From assembly GCA_023251115.1 (NCBI GenBank), contig JAHEZK010000004.1:1-64000 (forward strand): 64,000 nucleotides of DNA, read 5' to 3'. The stretch's first letter is position 1. Each line of letters opens with the position of its first letter. Position numbers and translations under genes: made by a program. This DNA is from Nitrosomicrobium frigidum (SeqCode) (lineage in GTDB: Archaea > Thermoproteota > Nitrososphaeria > Nitrososphaerales > Nitrososphaeraceae). The notes beneath the pieces were generated by a model that was not told the DNA's origin, made no database searches, and saw only the letters and a program-made list of their open reading frames with translations. Below, one piece after another: positions 57,046 through 64,000 of the stretch.

Positions 57046-57695
57046 AAATGACACGAGACATGTTGGCTTTGATCATGTGCGGTGGTAAAGGTGAGAGGAT
57101 AAAAGATTTTTGTTCGGATAAAGCTATGCTGAAGTTTAATAATATGCCATTAATTGAACACGTTCTGATATCACTGAAAACTTCTAAGCAGTTTGACCGA
57201 ATCTACGCTGCCGCAAGTCGCAATAGCAAAGCTACTTTGGAATTCTTGAAAAATCACCCTTTCTATCACAGCGGTACACTTGAAATCATGGAGACAACTG
57301 GTTTGAATTATTCAACGGATCTCACTAATGCATTGGAAAAATTGAAACCTTCAATTGTTTTAGTCTTACCTTCCGATATCCCATTGGTAACTCCTCAATT
57401 GATTAAGAGAATAGTTTCTAAATGGAAAGGAGACAGACAGTGTATTTCAATAGTAATGGACAAGCAATACACTGCAAATCTTGGCTTGGTCCCTAGTTTT
57501 AAAGTAAAACAAGGGAACAAAGAATATTTTCACTCTGGGGTAACAATTTTTGATACATCCACAATAAAAACTGGGGAAAGAATTAAGGAATATTATTCAA
57601 GACTTAACGACGAAAGAATCGCATTTAATATAAATACAAAAGAAGATTTTTTCCTACTTGAGAATTCAATCAAGCGTTTCGATGATTTCCCCTAG
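57042..57695 (+). CDS. cobY: GTP:adenosylcobinamide-phosphate guanylyltransferase CobY
   Basis: Archaeal nucleotidyltransferase that activates cobinamide phosphate with GTP. The 217-residue protein has MCGGKGERIKDFCSDKAM as nucleotide motif, then LVLPSDIPLV for the metal-binding aspartate region. This replaces bacterial CobU. ATG 57048 is likelier than the overlapping TTG 57042. Its 3' end overlaps that of the convergent S27e gene by 30 bp. Confidence 0.9.
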   Translation: MKMTRDMLALIMCGGKGERIKDFCSDKAMLKFNNMPLIEHVLISLKTSKQFDRIYAAASRNSKATLEFLKNHPFYHSGTLEIMETTGLNYSTDLTNALEKLKPSIVLVLPSDIPLVTPQLIKRIVSKWKGDRQCISIVMDKQYTANLGLVPSFKVKQGNKEYFHSGVTIFDTSTIKTGERIKEYYSRLNDERIAFNINTKEDFFLLENSIKRFDDFP

Positions 57696-57863
57696 GATTG
57701 TCGCTCTTCCGCCAGTCTTTTTCGATATTGGGTTCCCACATGATTTGCAATTAATGTCATTGGTTGAGTGGGAAAAAATGACTTGCTTTTCCTGGCAACT
57801 GGTACACTGTACGGACAGAAAGTTACTTTTTGGTTTCGGAATCAAAATATTTTCTCTTTTCAT
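57666..57863 (-). CDS. rps27e: Ribosomal protein S27e
   Basis: Small-subunit zinc-ribbon protein. PKPKSNFLSVQCTSCQEKQ, then CKSCGNPISKKTGGRA match S27e, with two CxxC pairs. It starts at ATG, 14 bp after L44e. Its 3' end runs 30 bp into cobY on the other strand. Confidence 0.93.
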   Translation of the reverse strand: MKRENILIPKPKSNFLSVQCTSCQEKQVIFSHSTNDINCKSCGNPISKKTGGRATILGEIIETLD

Positions 57864-57877
57864 TTCGTATCACCTAA

Positions 57878-58156
57878 TTAAGGTTGAATCTCCAATTTAC
57901 GCATACGCATACCTTCTTTCATAGTTTTACGATGACAATTCTTACAAGTATATCTTAGAGTAATCTTTTTTGTAGTCTTGGCAGTTCTCTTGAGTTCTGG
58001 AAATTTTTGCCCACCGTATCCTTTCTTATCCTCTGCGTGTCTTCTTGCTCCTTCCGCTGTTTTTCTATCCTTGCCCTTCTTGTAAATAGCCACAGACTGA
58101 GTTGTATGCTTCTTGCACTTTGGACAGAATTTGTTCAACTCTTTCTGCATCTTCAT
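57878..58156 (-). CDS. rpl44e: Ribosomal protein L44e
   Basis: Large-subunit E-site protein. KFCPKCKKHTTQSV and YTCKNCHRKTMKEG form the zinc pairs; the basic GARRHAEDKKGYGGQKFPE stretch is the family's ribosome-binding loop. Starts at ATG 58156 or 58150. It is co-transcribed with S27e. Confidence 0.95.
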   Translation of the reverse strand: MKMQKELNKFCPKCKKHTTQSVAIYKKGKDRKTAEGARRHAEDKKGYGGQKFPELKRTAKTTKKITLRYTCKNCHRKTMKEGMRMRKLEIQP

Positions 58157-58320
58157 ATTTTCAAATAGCAGCCTGTGGGTAATTTAAGGGAAACGTACAT
58201 CTACTGGCCGCTCTTAAGAATGCATTAAGGAAATTCCAGGTTTTGACCTAAGAGAATCTTAGCTATGCCTATTAGCTTGAGAAAATCTAATATAGTGATT
58301 ACTTTTATACCACAATAATA

Positions 58321-58452
58321 ATGTTCGAAAGCGTAATTCTACAAATGGTACCGGCAAATATGGAAAGTTTCGGAGTATGGATACCTCTTGCATTCGGATT
58401 GGCTGTTGGTCTAGGTTATGCAATAGCATCAGCAGTTCGAAGGTCAAAGTAG
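58321..58452 (+). CDS. Small single-span membrane protein, 43 residues
   Basis: A complete ATG-to-TAG frame encodes 43 residues. A hydrophobic helix (WIPLAFGLAVGLGYAIASAV) spans 20-39, followed by a positively charged RRSK end, giving an N-out, C-in topology by the positive-inside rule. I do not recognise the family. TATA-like sequences precede it, and it has clean coding features. It could be an accessory subunit of a membrane complex, which is a guess. Confidence 0.65.
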   Translation: MFESVILQMVPANMESFGVWIPLAFGLAVGLGYAIASAVRRSK

Positions 58453-58503
58453 TATCTTACCGACTTTTTTTCTTTTTATTAACACCGAAGTTGATTTATC
58501 ATT

Positions 58504-58917
58504 ATGATTAAAAAAATACTAACTGATATTACTAAAGAAAGGAAAATTAAAGTTGGTGCAGGACAAACTACAAGCTTCCTTTGGGAAGGAGAGAATGTTT
58601 TTTCCACCCCCTCTATGATTGCAGAGATGGAAGAAACGTGTAGGTTGTTGCTAAAAGAAGAATTTTTGCAAGATGAAGACTGGGATTCTGTAGGTACCTT
58701 GGTCAATATCCGGCATTTGAAAGCAACTCCGGTTGGGACAGAAGTTAAATTAAAAGCTAGAGTAATAGATGTGAAAGACAGGCGGGTAACTTTTGAAGTA
58801 GATGCGTTTGATAAGATTGAAAAAATAGGCGAAGGACTGCACGAAAGAACTGTGATTAATGTCCATGAATTTAGGGAAAGATTCAACAAGAAATTAAAAA
58901 AATTGGAAACTTTGTAA
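58504..58917 (+). CDS. Hotdog-fold thioesterase (FlK-like)
   Basis: The 137-residue protein has the FlK-type thioesterase layout: FSTPSMIAEMEETC with Thr and Glu at the catalytic positions and NIRHLKATPVGTEV with the catalytic His. Such enzymes hydrolyse small acyl-CoAs; the substrate is not readable. It starts at ATG and follows the small membrane peptide by 51 bp. Confidence 0.88.
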   Translation: MIKKILTDITKERKIKVGAGQTTSFLWEGENVFSTPSMIAEMEETCRLLLKEEFLQDEDWDSVGTLVNIRHLKATPVGTEVKLKARVIDVKDRRVTFEVDAFDKIEKIGEGLHERTVINVHEFRERFNKKLKKLETL

Positions 58918-59056
58918 TGATAAATTTGTAAAACATTAGATTTGATTAGATATAGATTCATTATCTTCAATTATGAAAAATAATTTTAGTTTTGACATAT
59001 GGACAATGGTGACTGAATAAAAGTTTATATGATATATTTCAAGTCTGTAGAATTGT

Positions 59057-59668
59057 ATGGCTCAGCAGCCTTCTCCGAAAAGTGGAGGTAAAGTATCAAG
59101 ACGTGACTTCATTAAACTCATGGCTGCTGCAGGTACTGTAATGACATTTGCGCCCTTTGTTGACTGGGGAAAGTTTCTGCCAAATCCAACGGGTCAGTCA
59201 AACGAGAGACAAAAGGTAGAACTTCCGGATGGTTCTCAAGCCAATGTCAATTCTTTTCCAATTAATCACTCAGAAGCAGTAATTTATCCTAAATCTAATG
59301 ATCCAGTATTAAATAAAGAATCATTTCGAACGTGGCAGTTTATCAGGTTACCTGAAGAACTCGGCGGAAAAAAGAATGACGTAGCTTCATTCAGAATGTA
59401 TAGCATGGTTTGTCTCCATCTTTGGTGTCTGTGGAAATATTGGCCACAGGACGGAAGAAAAAGGGGTGAATGTCCATGTCATGGAAGTATGTATGATCCT
59501 CTTACTGGTAAAGCATTTGCAGGTCCTGCTTCACTGCAGGCTCCTCCTTCTAACGTATTACCTAAATTAGATCTAGAGATCGCTGCAGATGGTAACATAT
59601 GGATTAAACCTCCAAATTGGAGTGTTAACGGGAACGGGGTAGTGGGGTTTGGGCGTTTCCTTACATAG
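59057..59668 (+). CDS. Rieske iron-sulfur protein of complex III
   Basis: Electron-transfer subunit of the quinol-oxidising complex. A Tat signal SRRDFIKL at 14-21 is followed by a membrane anchor. The [2Fe-2S] ligands are C119 and H121 (CLHLWC) and C139 and H142 (CPCHGS); C124 and C141 can form the stabilising disulfide. The 203-residue length is normal. It starts at ATG and overlaps the cytochrome b frame by 20 bp. Confidence 0.95.
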   Translation: MAQQPSPKSGGKVSRRDFIKLMAAAGTVMTFAPFVDWGKFLPNPTGQSNERQKVELPDGSQANVNSFPINHSEAVIYPKSNDPVLNKESFRTWQFIRLPEELGGKKNDVASFRMYSMVCLHLWCLWKYWPQDGRKRGECPCHGSMYDPLTGKAFAGPASLQAPPSNVLPKLDLEIAADGNIWIKPPNWSVNGNGVVGFGRFLT

Positions 59669-61259
59669 AGAAAATAGCCTGACTCGTTTTTTCAGGTGGA
59701 CATATGCTGGTGTAGATAGAACTCTCTTTATGGGAATGAAATTTACATTTCCAAGCAGATTTGTAAGTCCCCTTGGATTTTTAGGGATGCTGACGTTTGT
59801 ACTTTTTATTATTTTAGGAATTACTGGAGCACTACTCATGCTATTTTATGAGCCCATATTAGACAGAGCATGGAACAGTGTGAAGACAATCAACGATGTC
59901 ATCCCTTACGGGTTTCATTTAAGAAATATTCATTATCATGCATCAAACGCAATGGTCATGGTAGCTCTTCTTCACATGTACTACCAGTATTTCAGTGGTC
60001 GATACAAGATTAGAAACGAAATACTATGGGTCACCGGAATCATATTGGGAGTCCTTACAATTCTGGAGGCTTTTACGGGCTACGACATTATTTTCAGCGA
60101 AAGAGCTGAATTAGCTATTTCCATCGCGGCTTCCCTTACCAATTCAATCCCGATAATGGGACCACAGATGAGAGAAGCATTCTTTGGTTCCGGCTTCCAT
60201 GATTTTGTTTTGAGATTTTATGCTTTTCATGTCTTCTTTCTACCAATAGTTATGTTGGGTCTAATGGTTGTACACTTCCCAAGATTCTTAGTATTTGATG
60301 TTCCGATGGTAATGGCAATAACTGGTGCTGTCATGCTAACAGGGGGAGTATTTCCGGTTGATATGGGACTCAAGTTCGATCCTAATGTTCCACCCGGTAT
60401 CACTGTGCCTGAATGGTATTTGACCGGTCTGTACTCATTCCTACGGAGTGCATATGATAAATTTACAACAGGTGTGGCTTGGCCAGGCTTGTTTATTTTT
60501 GCATTGCTCATAGTACCATTTATCGATCGATACAAGAAATTTTCATGGAAGGATAGACCAATAATAACAGCAATAGGTATTACAAGTCTGGCTCAGATTA
60601 TAGTTACTACTTACTGGGGATTTTACATAGATCCAGATAGGACCAAGTCATTATTGGAAAGACTTGTGATTGATCCCATTTTCCTCTATCTTGTTATGAT
60701 TTTGCTAGTTCCATTATCATTTGGTTTCACCTATATGATGATAAAACTAGCCAAAAATGCGGAAGCAAATGCAAAGATTCAACCCAAAAAACCGACAGGA
60801 AAAAGCTCGATAAACCTGACTGAAACATGGATATATGGTATATTTATTGCTCTCCTGGCATTCCAGGTTTATCTCAATATTGCAGCTTATTACGCAGTAC
60901 TCAACGGAATGAAAAACTACTCGCTCTTTATAGTAGGCATTATGATGCTTGTATTCGCTGGTATGTTCCATGTGTTCCGACACGCAAGATCGTTGCAAAA
61001 AGCCCCTCCACCAAGGCCCACAATGCCACCTATGCCAATGAAAGCGACGCCGCCTTCACTTACAAAAACTGGCGAGGCTCAAACAGGGCAGATTACCGAC
61101 GGCACAAAGATACTTGAAGACGCTGCAGCAAAACAAAAAACTTTGGCTTCCACAAAGACAGGGTCATCCACTTCCCAATCAAGTCAGTCTGTAAACAAAG
61201 CAGACTCAGCCACATTAGACAGTAGCGATCATAAGTTAATTTCAGACGAAAAAAAATAG
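59649..61259 (+). CDS. Cytochrome b (b6-type His spacing) with long C-terminal tail
   Basis: Membrane quinol-oxidising subunit. Haem ligands are H95 and H109 in the first pair and H194 and H209 in the second; the second pair has the 15-residue difference of cytochrome b6 rather than 14 of bc1. PEWY is at 254-257. The 536-residue protein carries both the N-terminal four-helix part and the subunit IV-like part, then a 90-residue Pro/Thr/Ser/Lys-rich tail. The TTG start lies inside the Rieske gene. Confidence 0.94.
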   Translation: MGVSLHRENSLTRFFRWTYAGVDRTLFMGMKFTFPSRFVSPLGFLGMLTFVLFIILGITGALLMLFYEPILDRAWNSVKTINDVIPYGFHLRNIHYHASNAMVMVALLHMYYQYFSGRYKIRNEILWVTGIILGVLTILEAFTGYDIIFSERAELAISIAASLTNSIPIMGPQMREAFFGSGFHDFVLRFYAFHVFFLPIVMLGLMVVHFPRFLVFDVPMVMAITGAVMLTGGVFPVDMGLKFDPNVPPGITVPEWYLTGLYSFLRSAYDKFTTGVAWPGLFIFALLIVPFIDRYKKFSWKDRPIITAIGITSLAQIIVTTYWGFYIDPDRTKSLLERLVIDPIFLYLVMILLVPLSFGFTYMMIKLAKNAEANAKIQPKKPTGKSSINLTETWIYGIFIALLAFQVYLNIAAYYAVLNGMKNYSLFIVGIMMLVFAGMFHVFRHARSLQKAPPPRPTMPPMPMKATPPSLTKTGEAQTGQITDGTKILEDAAAKQKTLASTKTGSSTSQSSQSVNKADSATLDSSDHKLISDEKK

Positions 61260-61376
61260 ATTTTTCCTTAACGGTTTGTACGATTTACCTGTTCATTTTA
61301 AAGTCTGATAAAACACATTGCTGAGGGTGACTAATCTTAATATTATATATATTCGTGAATTTTAACCAGATGATAC

Positions 61377-61838
61377 ATGAATAATAACGCTGCAGGAATC
61401 AGTATCATTGCATTTATTATTGCTGTGGCCGCAAGCATGACTTACTATCAATTTGTTTATACTAAAGAAGCAAATGCAAAACCGCAATTACCTGAAGAGG
61501 TTCTGAATCCTCTAGAGAATGTCAAAGTGTCTATCATGGAAGGTTCATCCCAGCCCTCACAGCAGAAAAACTTTGAGCCCAAAGAAGCAAGGGCTACCTT
61601 GGGAATCAATAATAAGGTGATTTGGACTAACGTTGATACTACCGCCCATAGTGTTACTAGTGACACCCAATATACGGATCAGATAAACGGTCCGTTTAAT
61701 TCAATAGATAGCATTGGCTTAATACTGCCTCAAAAAACTTTTGAATTTACGTTTACTAAAGACGGTGAATATGCTTATCACTGCGAACCTCATCCATGGA
61801 TGACGGGGAAAGTAGTTATCGTCAAGAGTTTCGTCTGA
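61377..61838 (+). CDS. Membrane-anchored blue copper protein (plastocyanin-like)
   Basis: Type 1 copper protein that likely accepts electrons from the Rieske/cytochrome b complex. An N-terminal anchor (ISIIAFIIAVAASMTYY) precedes a cupredoxin domain with copper ligands H91, C136, H139 and M142 (TTAHSV and YHCEPHPWM). The 153-residue length is normal. It starts at ATG and is downstream of cytochrome b in the same order as other ammonia oxidisers. Confidence 0.94.
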   Translation: MNNNAAGISIIAFIIAVAASMTYYQFVYTKEANAKPQLPEEVLNPLENVKVSIMEGSSQPSQQKNFEPKEARATLGINNKVIWTNVDTTAHSVTSDTQYTDQINGPFNSIDSIGLILPQKTFEFTFTKDGEYAYHCEPHPWMTGKVVIVKSFV

Positions 61839-61940
61839 CCTTCTCCTCATTTATTTACATTATTTTTGATTGTTGCTGTTTATGATAGTACAGCACTATA
61901 CAATCTCATTACTCTAAACACGAATCGAAATTGATATTCC

Positions 61941-62300
61941 TCATGGTACTATCTTGAGGAATGCAACATGATTTGCAACTTCTTTATGTTCTTGTATTAT
62001 GGAAGCTCTGAACTTGACATTTGAAGTTACTTGTGGAACGTGATCGGTCGTTACTACAAATTTTATTTCGCTTGCATCTTTTAAATCCTGTCTTAGTACA
62101 GGCATCCTTGCATATGAGTAATTGATTTTTTTGTCATTTAGTTTTATGAACGTAAAAATATCATTGGTATTTTCTATCTGTGAATTTATTACGATGCTAT
62201 CAAATCGGCCTATGAAATTAATTTTTATCACTCCATTGATCTCCTCTTTAGGTCTAACTTCCGTTTTGTCAAAATTTATGAGGATGTCATTTTCTCCCAT
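61941..62300 (-). CDS. Small beta-sandwich protein, arrestin-like
   Basis: The 119-residue protein reads as alternating strands: EVRPKEEINGVIKINFIGRF, DSIVINSQIEN and ASIIQEHKEVANHVAFLKIV. This resembles one half of an arrestin/SpoOM-type fold. No catalytic motif, signal or cysteine is seen. It starts at ATG and is convergent with the cupredoxin gene. The fold call is tentative. Confidence 0.6.
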   Translation of the reverse strand: MGENDILINFDKTEVRPKEEINGVIKINFIGRFDSIVINSQIENTNDIFTFIKLNDKKINYSYARMPVLRQDLKDASEIKFVVTTDHVPQVTSNVKFRASIIQEHKEVANHVAFLKIVP

Positions 62301-62361
62301 AATTTTTATGTTAAATATCGCTCAATTTTAATTATCATAATCACATTTTAATTTGGCTTTA

Positions 62362-62877
62362 TTAATTCAAATCAATAATCGTACCATTCTTTATTGAATG
62401 ACGGTCAACAAATCCTGCACTTAGTTCTATTACGTATAATGAATCTACCTGCGGATAATAGACCGGGCAAGCAAGAAATATCTTACAAGGCTCCAAATTT
62501 TTTTCAATATGGACCACGCTACTATTTGAATCCAGCCAGATGATGTCAATTGCATATTTCATTTCATTCATCCAAAAACCTTGTTTTGACGGTTTATCGA
62601 ACAAAAATAACATTCCCTCATTCTCATTTAGCTTTTCGGATCCTGAAAGACCCTTGATTCTAAGTTCGTCATTAGATGCCATGGCCAATAAGACTTTGAA
62701 TCCATTGATTAAAACTGATTTTTTTTCATAATTTGGAAAAAAGTCCGAATTATTCCCACCTATATTGGTATTATTTTGCGACCCAGTGGCATTTAGTTGA
62801 AAAGATGACACGGATAATATTGCAAGTTGAAAAGCAACAATCAATATTTTGCTTTTGGTATCCAAATTAGGGAACAA
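62362..62877 (-). CDS. DUF192 exported protein
   Basis: The 171-residue protein has a signal peptide (ILIVAFQLAILSVSSFQL) and a DUF192 domain: RIKGLSGSEKLNENEGMLFL, KQGFWMNEMKYAIDIIWLD and YVIELSAGFVDRH. DUF192 proteins are common next to secreted enzymes but have no proven function. The start is TTG. It lies 61 bp upstream of the arrestin-like gene on the same strand. Confidence 0.88.
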   Translation of the reverse strand: MFPNLDTKSKILIVAFQLAILSVSSFQLNATGSQNNTNIGGNNSDFFPNYEKKSVLINGFKVLLAMASNDELRIKGLSGSEKLNENEGMLFLFDKPSKQGFWMNEMKYAIDIIWLDSNSSVVHIEKNLEPCKIFLACPVYYPQVDSLYVIELSAGFVDRHSIKNGTIIDLN

Positions 62878-63051
62878 TGGTTCTCAATTGCATTTTAATT
62901 TTACTTTAGGTAGAATAATGGTTCGCATAAGATAGATCCCTTGTCTGAAATATTCAAACCCTCATCAATTCAATGGTATATGATACCGCAAAAGTTAGCC
63001 AAGAAATCTATATAATAGAAGATTTAGGTTTATACAAAAAGGCCTTAATTT

Positions 63052-63774
63052 ATGTCACACGGTAAACTGCAAGGAGTATTCATTACAGGCATTGATACTG
63101 AAATCGGAAAGACGGAAATAGCTTGTGGCTTAGCTTGGTTACTCCGAAAAAACGAAATAAAGGTAGGAGTCATGAAACCATTTGCAACTTCATCTAAAAT
63201 CTATTCGAAGTATTACAAATCACAGGATACAGCCAAACTAGCCAAAGCTGCAGGTGTCGGGGATCCCGACGAAACATTAAATCCAGTGTTCTTTCCACTG
63301 GCGGCTTCTCCATTAATGGCAGCTGAGATTTCTCACAAGCCAATAAATCTAAAAAAGGTAATTCAAAAATTTATGTTTCTTAAAAAAAAATACGACTTTA
63401 TTGTAGTTGAAGGAATTGGTGGAGTCATGGTTCCTATAACGGATAAAGTATCATTATTGCATGTTGTACGCAAAATGAACCTCCCAGTTATTATTGTGTC
63501 ACGACCTAAACTTGGTTCTATTAATCATACAGTTATGACCATAAATGCCTGTAGAGATTTTAAAGTCCCTATTGTAGGAATAATTTTTAATCAGATGCCA
63601 ATTCGTCCTAATATCGTAGAATCTATGACGCCAATTTATATTGAAAGATTAACCACGACAAAGACACTATCAGTTATTCCTTTTATGGATAAATGTAATT
63701 CTAAGAAAATCGGCTCTTATCTTCGGGATATTGAATTAATAAAGAGCATAACATCCTCGTCAAAAATCAAATAG
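63052..63774 (+). CDS. bioD: Dethiobiotin synthetase
   Basis: ATP-dependent ligase that closes the ureido ring of dethiobiotin. The 240-residue protein has the P-loop ITGIDTEIGKTE, MKPFATSSK with the substrate-binding Lys, and VEGIGGVMVPI. These are BioD signatures. It starts at ATG; no other biotin gene is in the window. Its 3' end faces the partial sua5 gene. Confidence 0.92.
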   Translation: MSHGKLQGVFITGIDTEIGKTEIACGLAWLLRKNEIKVGVMKPFATSSKIYSKYYKSQDTAKLAKAAGVGDPDETLNPVFFPLAASPLMAAEISHKPINLKKVIQKFMFLKKKYDFIVVEGIGGVMVPITDKVSLLHVVRKMNLPVIIVSRPKLGSINHTVMTINACRDFKVPIVGIIFNQMPIRPNIVESMTPIYIERLTTTKTLSVIPFMDKCNSKKIGSYLRDIELIKSITSSSKIK

Positions 63775-63791
63775 GTACGATGATAGCCGAA

Positions 63792-64000
63792 TCACACTTT
63801 TATTGTTTCAGCAGCTGCTTTCTTTAACCTATTCATAATCGCAAAGCCCGTATTATTGTAATGAATTCCTTGGACTACTATGACGTCGATGTGATCGCTA
63901 TCGGCTTTACGAAGATTTGCAAACAGGTTCCTCGCAATCGTATCCAAAGTGTTTCCCATATACTGAACACTATCTGCATTTGGCTTCAGTGACTTGCTGG
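63792..64000 (-). CDS. sua5: Sua5/YrdC threonylcarbamoyl-AMP synthase, C-terminal part (partial)
   Basis: Runs off the right edge; the window holds the last 68 residues and the TGA stop at 63792-63794. The text TLDTIARNLFANLRKADS and GFAIMNRLKKAA is the characteristic C-terminal Sua5 domain. Full Sua5 makes threonylcarbamoyl-adenylate for the t6A modification of tRNA, the pathway that also uses KEOPS Pcc1 found earlier. Only this end is visible, so integrity cannot be judged. Confidence 0.85.
   Translation of the reverse strand, partial: SKSLKPNADSVQYMGNTLDTIARNLFANLRKADSDHIDVIVVQGIHYNNTGFAIMNRLKKAAAETIKV

Overview
The window is a gene-dense, AT-rich stretch of archaeal chromosome. It most likely comes from an ammonia-oxidising archaeon of the Nitrososphaeria (Thaumarchaeota). 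Pointers are DNA topoisomerase VI, deoxyhypusine synthase, the exosome superoperon with SBDS, KEOPS Pcc1 and prefoldin, archaeal L37Ae, L44e and S27e, a Hef-type helicase, XPB-type helicases, CofE, AglB, a tRNA with an anticodon-loop intron, an Amt ammonium transporter, and a Rieske / cytochrome b / blue-copper cluster. The low GC content hints at a soil lineage such as Nitrosocosmicus, but that is inference. No amo genes, plasmid or phage genes, insertion sequences or CRISPR arrays are visible.

Layout. 0.2-3.8 kb: peptide ABC-transporter ATPase, cyclic amidohydrolase and TyrRS, all minus strand. 3.9-7.2 kb: a small ORF and both subunits of topoisomerase VI. 7.2-10.5 kb: a membrane glycosyltransferase, an unusual two-domain ferredoxin and an intron-containing tRNA-Ala(TGC). 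10.7-19.7 kb: an accessory-looking stretch of small, mostly unrecognised proteins (two with zinc-finger-like motifs), mixed with a TrmB-like methyltransferase, a DUF59-PqqD fusion, MtnA, an AAA ATPase, a membrane-anchored HTH protein and an HtrA protease. 19.8-35.2 kb: Hef helicase, radical SAM protein, pentapeptide protein, response regulator, deoxyhypusine synthase, a giant AglB-cyclophilin fusion, a 20-residue Lys-rich ORF, MBL and PIN proteins, type-4 uracil-DNA glycosylase and two convergent XPB-like helicases. 35.5-44.9 kb: a secreted discoidin-metallophosphatase, HAD phosphatase, CofE, a TusA-CysK pair, thioredoxin reductase, Thi4, an ArsR-like regulator and a TPR protein. 45-51.5 kb: a long noncoding region, Amt, then SBDS-Rrp4-Rrp41-Rrp42-L37Ae-Pcc1-prefoldin beta. 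51.7-58.2 kb: Lrp regulator, aspartate-semialdehyde dehydrogenase, the five-gene cobalamin operon CobD-CobQ-CbiB-CobS-CobY, and convergent S27e/L44e. 58.3-64 kb: a 43-residue membrane peptide, a hotdog thioesterase, Rieske-cytochrome b-cupredoxin, DUF192, BioD and the 3' end of Sua5.

How genes work together. Three coenzyme pathways are represented: cobalamin late steps, thiamine (Thi4) and biotin (BioD), together with the final step of F420 (CofE). Energy metabolism appears as ammonium uptake (Amt) and a quinol-to-cupredoxin complex III. RNA processing and translation quality are served by the exosome superoperon, SBDS, deoxyhypusine synthase, Sua5 and KEOPS.

The most unusual items are the AglB-cyclophilin fusion, a cobyric acid synthase without its glutaminase domain, a zinc-ferredoxin relative that has lost its zinc ligands and gained an N-terminal domain, a DUF59-PqqD fusion, and several very small proteins. 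All functional calls rest on reading the sequence; no database search was run.
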